Assembly: GCF_015840915.1 (NCBI RefSeq)
Contig: NZ_CP060398.1
Location: 2,108,001 to 2,172,000 of the forward strand
Reading direction: 5' to 3'
DNA length: 64,000 nt
Origin: Synechococcus sp. CBW1002
Lineage (GTDB): Bacteria; Cyanobacteriota; Cyanobacteriia; PCC-6307; Cyanobiaceae
Shown: positions 18,077 to 26,343 of the stretch, piece by piece
Numbering within the stretch: the stretch's first letter is position 1
Layout: every line of letters starts with the position of its first letter
Position numbers and translations under genes: made by a program
The notes under the pieces: model-generated
Told to the model about the DNA's origin: nothing
Databases searched by the model: none
The model's input: only the letters and a program-made list of their open reading frames with translations

Positions 18077-19248
18077 TCCGTCGCCTGGCGGGCGAGCCCG
18101 GCGTTGCCCAGGGCTGGCTGGAGCGGTTCTCGGTGAACTGCCGGGCCACCGAGGTGCTGCTGCTGCTGGCCGCCACCGAGACGGCAGCAGTGCCGGGTAT
18201 CTCCGCCGCCGGTGCCACTCCCGCCTCCCGGCGAAGCACAGCCGCGGCGGATGCGGAGCTGCTGCGGCTCGGCCCCGCCGCACACCGTCCCCATGCCCTG
18301 CCGCCGCTGCCGGCCGGCGTCAGTCCGGCCCTGATCGGCCATGTGGTGCTGCAGACGCTGGGCATGGATCCGCTGGTGGTCGACCTGGGCTGTCCGGTGA
18401 GGCCGGCGGTTCCGCATGTGCGTCTGCCAGGGGCCTGCGGCCCGGCGGCCTGTCTGAGCAGCGGCCGCGCCATGGAGCGGCGGCGCGTGGAGCAGCTGCT
18501 GGAGCTGGGCCGGAGCTGGGGCCGACGGCTGGGGAGCCGGCCACTGGTGATCGCCGAATGCGTGCCTGGCGGCACCACCACGGCCCAGGCGGTGCTGACG
18601 GGGCTGGGGGTGGCCGCTGAAGGCCTGGTGAGCGGCAGCCTGCACCAGCCTGCCCATGCGCTCAAGACACATCTGGTCGCCCAGGGACTGGCCCGTGCCG
18701 GACTGGGGCAAGGGCCGAGCGATCCGGTGAGCGTTCTGGCTGCGGTGGGAGATCCAATGCAGCCGCTGGCGGCGGGCCTGCTGCTGGGGCTGCTGGAGGA
18801 CGCGGGGCAGGTGGGGCAGGGCCTGGGCGAGGCATCCCCATCCCATCCAGCCCATCCTCCGGTGCTCCTGGCCGGAGGCAGCCAGATGGCGGCTGTGCTG
18901 GCCATCGCCCTGGCGCTCACACCGGCCGATCAGCGCGGCCGCCTGGTGGGCCGGGTGGCCCTGGGCACCACCGCCTGGGTGGCGGCAGAGGCCGACAGCG
19001 ATCTGCAGGAGCTTCTGAGCCGGATCGGGGCGCGATGGCAGGTGCAACCCCTGGCCTTCGCCACAGATCTGCGCTTCCACAACTGCCGCCAGCGCGCCCT
19101 GCAGGACTACGAGCACGGCTACGTCAAGGAAGGGGTGGGGGCCGGCGGCCTGGCCATGCTTTGGTCGCTGAGCGGCGGCCGTCTGGAGGATCTGGCGGCC
19201 GCCTGCGACCAGGCCTGTGGCCTTCTGCTTGGGGAGGGGGGCCTTTAG
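18073..19248 (+). CDS. UPF0284 / CobT-like phosphoribosyltransferase family protein
   Basis: Protein of 391 residues resembling the TIGR00303/UPF0284 family, distant relatives of CobT (nicotinate-nucleotide:dimethylbenzimidazole phosphoribosyltransferase). Features: ECVPGGTTTAQAVLTGLGV (a CobT-like Gly-rich loop), PVLLAGGSQMAAVLAIALA and a late HGYVKEGVGAGGLAMLW. It could act in cobamide or lower-ligand metabolism, but the reaction is not established. GTG start overlaps the previous stop. Its TAG stop lies in the 4-bp target site of the downstream IS, yet the reading frame is not damaged. Confidence 0.8.
   Translation: MIRRLAGEPGVAQGWLERFSVNCRATEVLLLLAATETAAVPGISAAGATPASRRSTAAADAELLRLGPAAHRPHALPPLPAGVSPALIGHVVLQTLGMDPLVVDLGCPVRPAVPHVRLPGACGPAACLSSGRAMERRRVEQLLELGRSWGRRLGSRPLVIAECVPGGTTTAQAVLTGLGVAAEGLVSGSLHQPAHALKTHLVAQGLARAGLGQGPSDPVSVLAAVGDPMQPLAAGLLLGLLEDAGQVGQGLGEASPSHPAHPPVLLAGGSQMAAVLAIALALTPADQRGRLVGRVALGTTAWVAAEADSDLQELLSRIGARWQVQPLAFATDLRFHNCRQRALQDYEHGYVKEGVGAGGLAMLWSLSGGRLEDLAAACDQACGLLLGEGGL
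19245..19248. repeat. Left target-site duplication TTAG
   Basis: The bases TTAG directly precede the left inverted repeat and recur at 20618-20621 directly after the right one. A short 4-bp duplication fits the IS5 family. The last three bases are the TAG stop codon of the upstream gene. Confidence 0.85.
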
Positions 19249-19265
19249 GAGTTTGCTGAAAAACC
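19249..19265 (+). repeat. IS left terminal inverted repeat
   Basis: GAGTTTGCTGAAAAACC. It pairs with the right end with a single mismatch at position 9. Confidence 0.88.
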
Positions 19266-19304
19266 CGGCCATCTCTGCGAGAATGGGCCAGCTGTCCAGC
19301 CCAG

Positions 19305-20441
19305 ATGCGAGGTCAACGGGAGCGCAGCGGCTCCCTGTTCTCCTACGTGTCGATTGAGGATCGGATCCCGGCCGGCCATCCGCTGCGGCGGATCCGCAAG
19401 CTGGCCGATCAGGCCCTCGATCGCCTCAATCCCACCTTCTGTGATCTGTACGCCGCAGAAGGCCGGCCATCAGTGCCGCCGGAGCAACTGCTGCTGGCCT
19501 CGTTGCTGCAGGCGTTCTACGGCATCCGCTCGGAGCGGTTGCTGCTCGAGCAGCTCCACTACAACCTGCTGTTCCGCTGGTTTGTGGGGCTGAGCCCAGA
19601 TGATCCGATCTGGCATCCCACCACATTCACAAAAAACCGGGAGCGGCTGCTGAACGAGCAGGTGATGGGGAAGTTCCTGGAGAAGCTGATGGGTGCTCCG
19701 GAGGTCAAGCCGCTGCTCAGTGACGAGCACTTCTCCGTCGATGGCACCTTGCTGCAGGCCTGGGCCTCCCATGCCTCACTGGAGCGGATCGATGGGCAGG
19801 ACGATCCGCCGCCACCGCCGTCAGGCCCTGGCGAGGGTTTTGGCGCTCCAAAGCCCGGCAAGAAGCGAGCGAAAGGGGATTTCCGAGGCATCAAGCTCAG
19901 CAACAAGACCCACCGCTCCGGCAGTGATCCCGACGCCTTGCTGGCCCGGAAATCCAACGCCCACCCGGCTCAACCGAGCTACCGGGGTCATGTGCTCATG
20001 GACAACCGCCATGCCCTGATCGTCGATTGCAAGGTCACGCAAGCCACGGGCACCGGGGAGCGGGATGCCGCCAAAGCCATGGCCGCGGATCGTCCCGGTG
20101 CCCACCAGAAAACCATCGGTGCCGACAAGCACTACGACACCAGGGGCTTTGTCGCCGAGATGCGCCGCATCGGCGTGACGCCGCACGTGGTGCAGAACAC
20201 CGCCCGATCTGGTGGTTCCGCCATCGATGGCCGCACCACCCGCCACGTGGGCTACGCCAAGTCGATCCATGCCCGCCGCGGCATCGAGAAGGTGTTTGGC
20301 TGGATCAAACAGTGGGGAGGTCTGCGCCAGTTCAAGCTGCGCGGCACCGAGAAGGTGAGTGCGGTGTTCGGCCTGAATGTGATCGCCTACAACCTGATCC
20401 GCCTGGGCAACCTGCTCAAACCGGCGATGGCGGCGGCGTGA
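19305..20441 (+). CDS. IS5-type DDE transposase
   Basis: Transposase of 378 residues. The N-terminal domain (GSLFSYVSIEDRIPAGHPLRR) is the DUF772-like region typical of IS5 relatives. The catalytic triad is visible as Asp146 (FSVDGTLLQAWAS), Asp274 (TIGADKHYD) and Glu328 (RRGIEKVFGWIK), with the usual downstream GGLRQFKLRG. The frame is uninterrupted, so the element may still be active. A Pro-rich insert (DDPPPPPSGPGEG) lies between the first Asp and the second. Confidence 0.94.
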   Translation: MRGQRERSGSLFSYVSIEDRIPAGHPLRRIRKLADQALDRLNPTFCDLYAAEGRPSVPPEQLLLASLLQAFYGIRSERLLLEQLHYNLLFRWFVGLSPDDPIWHPTTFTKNRERLLNEQVMGKFLEKLMGAPEVKPLLSDEHFSVDGTLLQAWASHASLERIDGQDDPPPPPSGPGEGFGAPKPGKKRAKGDFRGIKLSNKTHRSGSDPDALLARKSNAHPAQPSYRGHVLMDNRHALIVDCKVTQATGTGERDAAKAMAADRPGAHQKTIGADKHYDTRGFVAEMRRIGVTPHVVQNTARSGGSAIDGRTTRHVGYAKSIHARRGIEKVFGWIKQWGGLRQFKLRGTEKVSAVFGLNVIAYNLIRLGNLLKPAMAAA

Positions 20442-20600
20442 ACAGGTGGTTGCCCAGAAGTGTGCCCAGACGGCAGTGATCAGGGAGCCCCAAAGGGGCA
20501 AAACACACCAAAAGGGGAGCTCTGAGCCGCTGAAACTCTGAAAACCAGACCGAAATGAGCTGCACCAGCTCTCAGGAGGGAAAAACGCTGCTTCTCAGGC

Positions 20601-20617
20601 GGTTTTTCCGCAAACTC
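20601..20617 (-). repeat. IS right terminal inverted repeat
   Basis: Read on the minus strand: GAGTTTGCGGAAAAACC, 16 of 17 identical to the left end. It lies only 14 bases before the next gene's ATG. Confidence 0.88.
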
Positions 20618-20621
20618 TTAG
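20618..20621. repeat. Right target-site duplication TTAG
   Basis: Second copy of the 4-bp target, directly after the right inverted repeat. Joining the flanks at this site restores a short intergenic gap between the UPF0284 gene and the next gene. Confidence 0.85.
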
Positions 20622-20631
20622 GGTCGCCGGA

Positions 20632-21708
20632 ATGGGACACGCAGCAGAACCAATCCCATCTGCACGGGCTTCCAGGCCGTCGGGCGGCTGGAGCCGGCGC
20701 CAGGTGTTGCAGGAAGCAGGCAGGGGCGCCCGCACCCTGGCGGCGAGCTCGCTTCTGGCACCGCTGCTGGCCTCCTGCCAGCGGGGAGATAGACCGCTCC
20801 TGCTCGCCGGCCGCGGCGAGCTGCCCGCCGCCTGGTTGAAGCAGCTGCATGATCCCTGGCGCTCGCAGCTGCTGGAGGATCCCGCCGCCGTGGTCAACGG
20901 CCTCTCCAAAGCGGCCCTGGTGCAGCTGACCGATGGCTGGGCCACCAGCCTGCCCCCCTCCCGCTGGCAGCCCCTGGCGGCTCCAGCCCTGCTGGCCCGG
21001 CTCACACCGGAAGCGGCCCTCGTGAGTCGCCTGTTCCAGGCGGAAGGGGCACCGGCCCTGGCCTATCCCTGGGCCTTCACCCCCTGGGTGCTGGTGCTGC
21101 GCAGCCGGCCCGATCTGGCGGCCCGCAGCCGCGAGGGCTGGTCGCTTCTGTTCGATCCCAGCCTGCGGGACAAGCTGGTGCTCCCCTCCAGCCCGCGGCT
21201 GGTGATGCAGCTGGCGGCGGGCGGGCCGGAGGCCGTCACCGTGGATCTGGATCGGCTGCGGGAGCTGCGTCGTCAGGCCCTCGCCCACGACGACCGCGAC
21301 GGCCTCAACCTGCTGCTGGCGGGGGATGCCGAGGCGGCGGTGCTGCCCGCCCAGCGGCTGATTCCCCTGCTGCGCCGCGATCCACGGCTGCGGATCCTGC
21401 TGCCGGCCAGCGGCGCGCCGCTGGCCTGGAACCTGCTGCTGCGCCCCGCCGGCCATCCGGTGGCGCCGCCACTGGAATGGCTTGCGGCGATTCTCGAGCC
21501 GCCGCTGCTGCAGAGTCTGCTCACCGCCGGCTGGGTGCCGCCGCTGCCCCGAGCGGCCCTGGAGCCCCTGCTGGCCAAGCTGCCGCGCCCGATGGCCGAG
21601 CTGCTGCTGCCACCGCCGGAGCTGCTGCGCCGCTGCTGGTCCTTGCCGCCCCTGGATGTCCGCCAGAGGCTGATGCTGCAGAACCTCTGGGACGCGGCAG
21701 CCCCCTAA
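20632..21708 (+). CDS. Tat-type lipoprotein, solute-binding-protein-like
   Basis: Protein of 358 residues with a twin-arginine motif (SRRQVLQEAG) followed by a hydrophobic segment and a lipobox-like LLASC, so probably exported folded and lipidated. The rest resembles polyamine-type extracellular solute-binding proteins (LLAGRGELPAAWLKQL at the start; AYPWAFTPWVLVLRSRPDL; WSLLFDPSLRDKLVLPSSPR). No cognate ABC permease or ATPase is next to it, so a transport role is unproven. Before the IS arrived, its ATG lay 10 bases after the UPF0284 stop, implying an ancestral operon now separated by 1.37 kb. Confidence 0.7.
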   Translation: MGHAAEPIPSARASRPSGGWSRRQVLQEAGRGARTLAASSLLAPLLASCQRGDRPLLLAGRGELPAAWLKQLHDPWRSQLLEDPAAVVNGLSKAALVQLTDGWATSLPPSRWQPLAAPALLARLTPEAALVSRLFQAEGAPALAYPWAFTPWVLVLRSRPDLAARSREGWSLLFDPSLRDKLVLPSSPRLVMQLAAGGPEAVTVDLDRLRELRRQALAHDDRDGLNLLLAGDAEAAVLPAQRLIPLLRRDPRLRILLPASGAPLAWNLLLRPAGHPVAPPLEWLAAILEPPLLQSLLTAGWVPPLPRAALEPLLAKLPRPMAELLLPPPELLRRCWSLPPLDVRQRLMLQNLWDAAAP

Positions 21709-21751
21709 GTCGGGCGGCCCCGGACAGAGGAAGCCCCTGAAGCCCTTCAAA

Positions 21752-21771
21752 GCAACCCTGCGCAACCCTGC
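21752..21771 (+). repeat. Two direct copies of a 10-mer
   Basis: GCAACCCTGC is repeated twice without a gap in the 103-base space between two convergent genes. No T-run follows, and I see no other terminator in this gap. Confidence 0.7.
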
Positions 21772-21811
21772 GAGGCAGCAGCCTGATGCTGTACCCGGAC
21801 TCAGGCGATCT

Positions 21812-23092
21812 TCAACCCCAGAGGCGTCGCCGCGGTGCCGCTGCCAGGCGGCGATGGGTATCCGCCAGCAGATCGGGAATCGGCAGGCCGTGGGGGCAGC
21901 GCGGCAGGCAGGCGCCGCACTGGCGGCAGGCCTCGGCGTTGAGGGTTTCCCACCAGTGGCCGGCCCGGCCGATCAGGTTGTAGCGCTCTCTGGCATGGGC
22001 GACCATGCCGTGCCCCACCGCCAGGTTGCGCAGCCGCAGCAGTTCCGGGATCGGCACGGCGCTGGGGCAGGGCAGACAAGCCCGGCACTGGCCGCACCGC
22101 TCCTCGCCCAGCCGCTGGGCCGCTGAAGCCCGCAGCCGCTCCACAGCCAGATCCACCGCAGTGGGCCCTGAACCTGGACCTGGATCTGGCGCTGGTTCGG
22201 GCCCTGGCTCGGCCTCGTCTGGGCTGAGCTGGCCTCGCGGGCCTGCGGCGGCCGTCAGGCGGCGGGCCCAGACCAGATCCCCGGGCTGGGAGGCCCCCAG
22301 GCTCAGGGTGGAGATCCCCTGCTCAAGCAGGACGCGATAGGCCAGTTCGAGCGGTTGGAACGGCGCGCAATCGGCCAGCAGTTCGGGCGGCGGGTCGTAG
22401 AGTCGGCCGCCCTTGTCGGCTGGGGAGATCGCCAGCACACCCAGCCCGGCCTCCAGGGCGGCGCGGGCCAGCGGCAACCGCTGCGGATCGAACAGGTGCA
22501 GATGCAGGCAGCAGAAGCCGAAACGGCCTGACTCCAGGGCCGCGGCGATCAGATCGTTGCTGCCGTGGCTGGAGAAGCCCACCTGGACCGCCAGCCCTTC
22601 CCCCTCGGCCCAGGCGAGCAGCTCGGCCCCAGGCCCGTTCAGGGCCCAGGCCAGATGGTCGGCGGTGTTGAGGCCATGCACGGCCAGGTTGTCGAGCCGG
22701 GCGACCCCGAGCCGCTTCAGGCAGGCGCGCAGCTGGGCCTGGGCCGTCGACAGGTCGGGGCCGGGCAGCAGCTTGCTGGTGAGCACCAGGTGGGCGCGAG
22801 CCTGGCGATCACGTCGTTCCAGGGCGGCCAGGGCCTGGCCCAGGAAGGTTTCCGCCGGCCCGTAGGCCGGGGCGGTTTCGATGTGATTGATGCCGGCCGC
22901 CACGGCCGCCAGCAGCACCGTCTCCATCTGGGTAGGGCTGTCCAGGGCCCGCATCGTGCCCAGGGTGAAGGGCGACACCGGCCGCGCCCGCCCGAAGGGC
23001 CGCAGGCTGCTTCCACCGGACTCCAGGGACCGGTCAGCGGTGTCAGCCGGCAGAGGGGGCACCGGATCCGCCGGGATCTGTGGTGTCGTCAT
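21812..23092 (-). CDS. Aldo/keto reductase with C-terminal 4Fe-4S domain
   Basis: Protein of 426 residues. The N-terminal TIM barrel (about 40-300) has FTLGTMRALDSPTQ, an IETAPAYGPAE active-site segment, LDNLAVHGLN and ISPADKGGRLYDPPP. The C-terminus carries two cysteine groups, CGQCRACLPCP and CRQCGACLPRCPHGLPIPD, as in ferredoxin-linked aldo/keto reductases, so it probably exchanges electrons with Fe-S partners. A Pro/Gly-rich linker (EPGPEPAPDPGPGSGP) precedes the clusters. Substrate unknown. The start overlaps the DUF151 gene by 50 bases on the same strand. Confidence 0.85.
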   Translation of the reverse strand: MTTPQIPADPVPPLPADTADRSLESGGSSLRPFGRARPVSPFTLGTMRALDSPTQMETVLLAAVAAGINHIETAPAYGPAETFLGQALAALERRDRQARAHLVLTSKLLPGPDLSTAQAQLRACLKRLGVARLDNLAVHGLNTADHLAWALNGPGAELLAWAEGEGLAVQVGFSSHGSNDLIAAALESGRFGFCCLHLHLFDPQRLPLARAALEAGLGVLAISPADKGGRLYDPPPELLADCAPFQPLELAYRVLLEQGISTLSLGASQPGDLVWARRLTAAAGPRGQLSPDEAEPGPEPAPDPGPGSGPTAVDLAVERLRASAAQRLGEERCGQCRACLPCPSAVPIPELLRLRNLAVGHGMVAHARERYNLIGRAGHWWETLNAEACRQCGACLPRCPHGLPIPDLLADTHRRLAAAPRRRLWG

Positions 23093-23636
23093 CGTTCGAC
23101 CCTCCACCCTCCCCAAGCTGTTGGCCATTGGGGAGGTCGGGCTGGGCGCGGCGGCGCTGCCGCACCAGTTCGGCCGGGCTGGTGGTTTCCAGGAAGCGGC
23201 GGAAGTCCTCCTGGTCTTCGGCGTCGGCTTCGGCATCGACCGGAATCGAGGCGTCGGCCACCACTTCCTCCAGCATCCAGATGCCGCTGCCGGTGCGCAG
23301 GGCCAGGGCGATGGCGTCGCTGGGACGGGCATCGAGCTCGCTGGCCTCGCCCTCGCTGTCCTGCAGCTTGAGCACGGCCCGGAAGGTGTTGTCTTCGATG
23401 GTGTGGATGATCACCCGCTCCAGGCTGAGGCCAGCCACCGCCATCAGGTTGGCCATCAGGTCGTGGCTGAGCGGACGGGGAGGACGCTGCTGGTTGAGGC
23501 CCGCCATGATGTTCTGGGCCTGGGCCTGATCGATCCAGATCGGCACCTGGCGGCGGCCGGAGGGATCGCGCAACAGCACGATCGGGCTCCGACTGGCCGC
23601 ATCCAGGGCGATCCCGGCGATGCGCATCTCCACCAT
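23043..23636 (-). CDS. Bifunctional nuclease family protein (DUF151)
   Basis: Protein of 197 residues with the DUF151/BFN fold: MVEMRIAGIALDAASRSPIVLL, RQVPIWIDQAQAQNIMAGL, RPLSHDLMANLM, IHTIEDNTFRAVLKL and LDARPSDAIALALR. Plant homologues have RNase/DNase activity; bacterial roles are unclear. The acidic Asp/Gly-rich C-terminal tail is poorly conserved. Start chosen at ATG 23636 because residues from there match the family; it is divergent from ribE. Confidence 0.88.
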   Translation of the reverse strand: MVEMRIAGIALDAASRSPIVLLRDPSGRRQVPIWIDQAQAQNIMAGLNQQRPPRPLSHDLMANLMAVAGLSLERVIIHTIEDNTFRAVLKLQDSEGEASELDARPSDAIALALRTGSGIWMLEEVVADASIPVDAEADAEDQEDFRRFLETTSPAELVRQRRRAQPDLPNGQQLGEGGGSNDDDTTDPGGSGAPSAG

Positions 23637-23700
23637 GCGGATGCTTCTCCTGGGAGGATCCTCTGCCTGGGTGATTATGGCCAGCAGAACCGGAGCGGCG

Positions 23701-24369
23701 ATGTTCACCGGACTGGTCCAGGCCGTGGGTCGGCTGCAGCGCTGCCCCCAGGGAGTGCGGGTGAGCTGGCTGATGCAGGCCGGCGCGCCGCTGGGGTCGG
23801 TGGCCCTCGGCGACAGCATCGCCGTGGATGGGGTGTGCCTGACCGCGGCCGAACTGTTCGCCGATGGATTCCGCGCCGATGTCAGTGCGGAGACCCTGGC
23901 ACGAACCGGCCTGGCCGCCAAGGCCGACCAACAGGCCCACGTCAACCTCGAACCGGCCCTGCGCCTGGTCGATCGCCTCGGCGGCCACCTGGTCAGCGGT
24001 CATGTCGATGGCGGTGGGCGGGTGCGGGGCATCAGCCGCGAACCCGCCTCCTGGCGCCTGGAACTGGCCTGGGACGACCCGGCCTACGGCCGCTATATCT
24101 GTGAGAAGGCCAGCGTGGCCGTTGATGGCATCAGCCTCACGGTTGCGGGCTGCGATCCCGGCGGTGACCGCTTCTGGATCGCCGTGATCCCTCACACCTG
24201 GGCCTCCACCACCCTGGCGGAGCGGCGGCTCGGCGACCGGGTCAACCTGGAGGCGGATCTGCTGGCCAAGTACACCGAGCGGCTCCTGCTGGAGGGGGGC
24301 AGACCAGCCGCTGCAGCGCCGGCGCAGGATCTCAGCGCCAGCTGGTTGGCGGAGCATGGCTGGGGCTAG
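23701..24369 (+). CDS. ribE: Riboflavin synthase, alpha chain
   Basis: Dismutates two 6,7-dimethyl-8-ribityllumazines to riboflavin. The 222-residue protein shows the two repeated lumazine-binding barrels: MFTGLVQAVG...LGDSIAVDGVCLTA and later HLVSGHVDGGGRV, then VAVDGISLTVAGC and VNLEADLLAKYTERLL. Start MFTGLV is diagnostic. It precedes a DUF308 gene; the flavin pathway also appears at the far end of the window (ribF). Confidence 0.95.
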   Translation: MFTGLVQAVGRLQRCPQGVRVSWLMQAGAPLGSVALGDSIAVDGVCLTAAELFADGFRADVSAETLARTGLAAKADQQAHVNLEPALRLVDRLGGHLVSGHVDGGGRVRGISREPASWRLELAWDDPAYGRYICEKASVAVDGISLTVAGCDPGGDRFWIAVIPHTWASTTLAERRLGDRVNLEADLLAKYTERLLLEGGRPAAAAPAQDLSASWLAEHGWG

Positions 24370-24425
24370 GAGCCGGGGACAGAGGCCCTGTCTAAGGTCC
24401 GGGAATCTCTTCTGACTCTTCGCCG

Positions 24426-25025
24426 ATGGCGGTCGTTGACCCCCTGCTCTCCGTCGACCGCGGCCTGCGCAGCTTTGCGCTGGCCGAAGGCATCCTGATG
24501 CTGGTGCTGGGGCTGCTGGCCCTGTTCTTTCCGGTTGTGGCCTCGATCTGGGTGACCGCCATGGTGGCGGTGGCCTTTCTGGTGGGCGGGCTGGTCGGCT
24601 GGATCACCAACCTGTTGCGGGCGCGCCAACTGCGCCGCTGGCTCACCTTCTCCCGCCTGCTGGTCTCCACCCTGTTCGTGGTGACGGGCTTCTGGATGCT
24701 CCATCAGATGGGAGCAGGCCCCGAGCGTGCGGCTGCCCCTGTGGCGTCCCTGGCCCTGGCGGTGGGTCTGGTGTTCCTGGTGGAGGGGGCCGTGGGCATC
24801 GTGGCCTCCCTGGCCCATCAGCGCCTGATGGGCTGGGGCTGGGGGCTGGTGAACGGCGTGGTGACCCTGGTGCTGGGGTTGCTGATCCTCACGATGAAGT
24901 TCTGGAACCTGAGCTGGGTGCTTGGGGTGCTCGTGGGCGTGAGTTTCCTGTTCAGCGGCCTCGATCTGATCACCTTCAGCGCCAGCTTCCACGACGGCGA
25001 AGCAGGCTCTGACGTCGGCGGCTGA
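24426..25025 (+). CDS. HdeD/DUF308 membrane protein
   Basis: Membrane protein of 199 residues with six hydrophobic helices in a repeated pattern: SFALAEGILMLVLGLLALFF, VTAMVAVAFLVGGLVGW, LLVSTLFVVTGFWML, VASLALAVGLVFLVEGAVGI, LVNGVVTLVLGLLIL and WVLGVLVGVSFLFSGLDLI. This is the HdeD-type DUF308 pattern. HdeD proteins have been linked to acid stress in enterobacteria; no role is established here. Confidence 0.85.
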   Translation: MAVVDPLLSVDRGLRSFALAEGILMLVLGLLALFFPVVASIWVTAMVAVAFLVGGLVGWITNLLRARQLRRWLTFSRLLVSTLFVVTGFWMLHQMGAGPERAAAPVASLALAVGLVFLVEGAVGIVASLAHQRLMGWGWGLVNGVVTLVLGLLILTMKFWNLSWVLGVLVGVSFLFSGLDLITFSASFHDGEAGSDVGG

Positions 25026-25033
25026 GGACGGGA

Positions 25034-25468
25034 TCAGGACTCGTCCTGGGCCTGATCAGGGTCATGGGTCTGATCGGATTTCTCCTGCGACTGATCAGCC
25101 TGGTCCTCACTGCCATCAAGGGCGACGAGCCAGATCGATCCGGTTTCGGCATGGAGCTGGATGCGGAATTCCTGGCCGGGCACCAGGCCGAGGCGTCGGG
25201 TGTAAGCCTGGCCGATCAGAAGATTTCCGTTGCCATGCACCCGGGTGCGGAATTCGGCCTGGCGTCCCTTGCTGCCACCGCCAGCACCACCGCCGCCACC
25301 TGGCGTTTCCGGCAGGCGATAACCCTTGGCTTCCACCAGGGCGCGATAAAAACTTTTCTTCAGGACCCGGCCACTGGGCCCCACGTAGCCGCAGGCACGG
25401 GCGATCTGCTCTTCCGGACGGTTGCTCAACGAGCGAGCTCGCTCCAGCAGTTCCTTTCCCTTGAGCAT
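25034..25468 (-). CDS. Cyanobacterial AbrB-like transcription regulator
   Basis: DNA-binding regulator of the cyAbrB family, 144 residues from ATG 25468 (MLKGKELLERARSLSN), the typical family N-terminus. The N-terminal half has QIARACGYVGPSGRVLKKSFYRAL; a Gly-rich linker (PGGGGGAGGGSKGRQ) leads to the C-terminal AbrB-type half (VHGNGNLLIGQAYTRRLGLV, then FRIQL). The acidic Gln/Asp/Ser tail is unusual. cyAbrB proteins regulate carbon/nitrogen balance in other cyanobacteria. An in-frame ATG at 25534 would add 22 residues. Confidence 0.85.
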   Translation of the reverse strand: MLKGKELLERARSLSNRPEEQIARACGYVGPSGRVLKKSFYRALVEAKGYRLPETPGGGGGAGGGSKGRQAEFRTRVHGNGNLLIGQAYTRRLGLVPGQEFRIQLHAETGSIWLVALDGSEDQADQSQEKSDQTHDPDQAQDES

Positions 25469-25620
25469 GTCCTGGCTCTGGGCGGGTCGTGCGTCCGTTG
25501 TGCGGGCCGAGGTAGTTCCGTTCCTGTAGGACATCGGGGCGGGCTTGGTACGGACTGGAGGGCTTCGGCCTGCGCCGATTGTGCCTAGACGGGTGACCTA
25601 CCAGCAAGCGCAGGTGAGGC

Positions 25621-26238
25621 TCAGAGCACGTAGAGCAGACCGAAGAGCACCAGCCAGATCACATCGACGAAGTGCCAGTAGAGCTCTGCTGCTTCGAGCC
25701 CAAAGGGTTCGCTGGTGCTCACCCGACCCCGATCGCGGGTCTGGAACCAGACCACAAGAATGCAGATCACTCCCAGGGTCACGTGCAGGCCATGGAAACC
25801 GGTCAGCGCGTAAAAGGTGCTGGCGAAGAGGTTCTCGGTGAGCCCGAAGGGCAGGGAGAAGTACTCCACCATCTGGCCGGCCAGGAAGGCACTGCCGAGG
25901 GCTGCCGTGAGCAGCAGCCAGGGGCGGCAGCCGCTGCGGTTTCCGGCCAGCAGCTGCTTGCCACCGCGATGGAACGTGAAACTGCTCACCACCAGCAGAA
26001 CGGTGTTGAGACTGGGCAGCAGCAGTTCCAGTTCGTAGTTCGATCCCGGTGGGAGCGGATTCACCGCACGGAAGGTGAGGTAAGCAGCGAAAAATCCCGC
26101 AAAGGTCATGCCGTCCGCCACCAGGAACAGCAGCAGCCCGAACATGCGGAAATCCCCATGACCATGCTCCACCGCATCAGCAGGAGGAGCCAGGCTCGTG
26201 GCACTGACGACGGTGGAGGAGGAGGCGAGGCTGGTCAT
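25621..26238 (-). CDS. ctaE: Cytochrome c oxidase subunit III
   Basis: Subunit of the aa3-type terminal oxidase; 205 residues, short and typical of cyanobacteria. Features: FGLLLFLVADGMTFAGFFAAYL, NTVLLVVSSFTFH, LAGQMVEY, FYALTGFHGLHVTLG and AELYWHFVDVIWLVLFGLLYVL. Last gene of the ctaC-ctaD-ctaE order on the minus strand, 105 bases after ctaD. Confidence 0.95.
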   Translation of the reverse strand: MTSLASSSTVVSATSLAPPADAVEHGHGDFRMFGLLLFLVADGMTFAGFFAAYLTFRAVNPLPPGSNYELELLLPSLNTVLLVVSSFTFHRGGKQLLAGNRSGCRPWLLLTAALGSAFLAGQMVEYFSLPFGLTENLFASTFYALTGFHGLHVTLGVICILVVWFQTRDRGRVSTSEPFGLEAAELYWHFVDVIWLVLFGLLYVL

Positions 26239-26343
26239 TGGAGCAGGGGCTGCGGAATGGGGAACGGTGGTGGATCAGATCACCAGCATCATGGGCCAGT
26301 TCAGAAGAAGGTGCTGTTCAGCAGAAGCTGACCCGTGGGTCTC

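Larger units (their letters stand above)
19249..20617 (+). mobile_element. IS5-family insertion sequence, 1369 bp, intact
   Basis: A complete element bounded by 17-bp inverted repeats with one mismatch and flanked by TTAG duplications. One transposase gene fills positions 19305-20441. The 56 bases left of it hold the likely promoter region. The 160 bases between the transposase stop and the right repeat are non-coding, with a small hairpin at 20557-20571 (GAGCTG-CAC-CAGCTC) and a GCCCC-AAA-GGGGC hairpin near 20489-20501. Clean ends and an intact frame suggest recent arrival. Confidence 0.92.

Noticed and set aside
20555-20839. 94-codon frame across the IS right end
   Set aside because: Out of frame with the Tat lipoprotein and spanning the IS boundary; it cannot predate the insertion.
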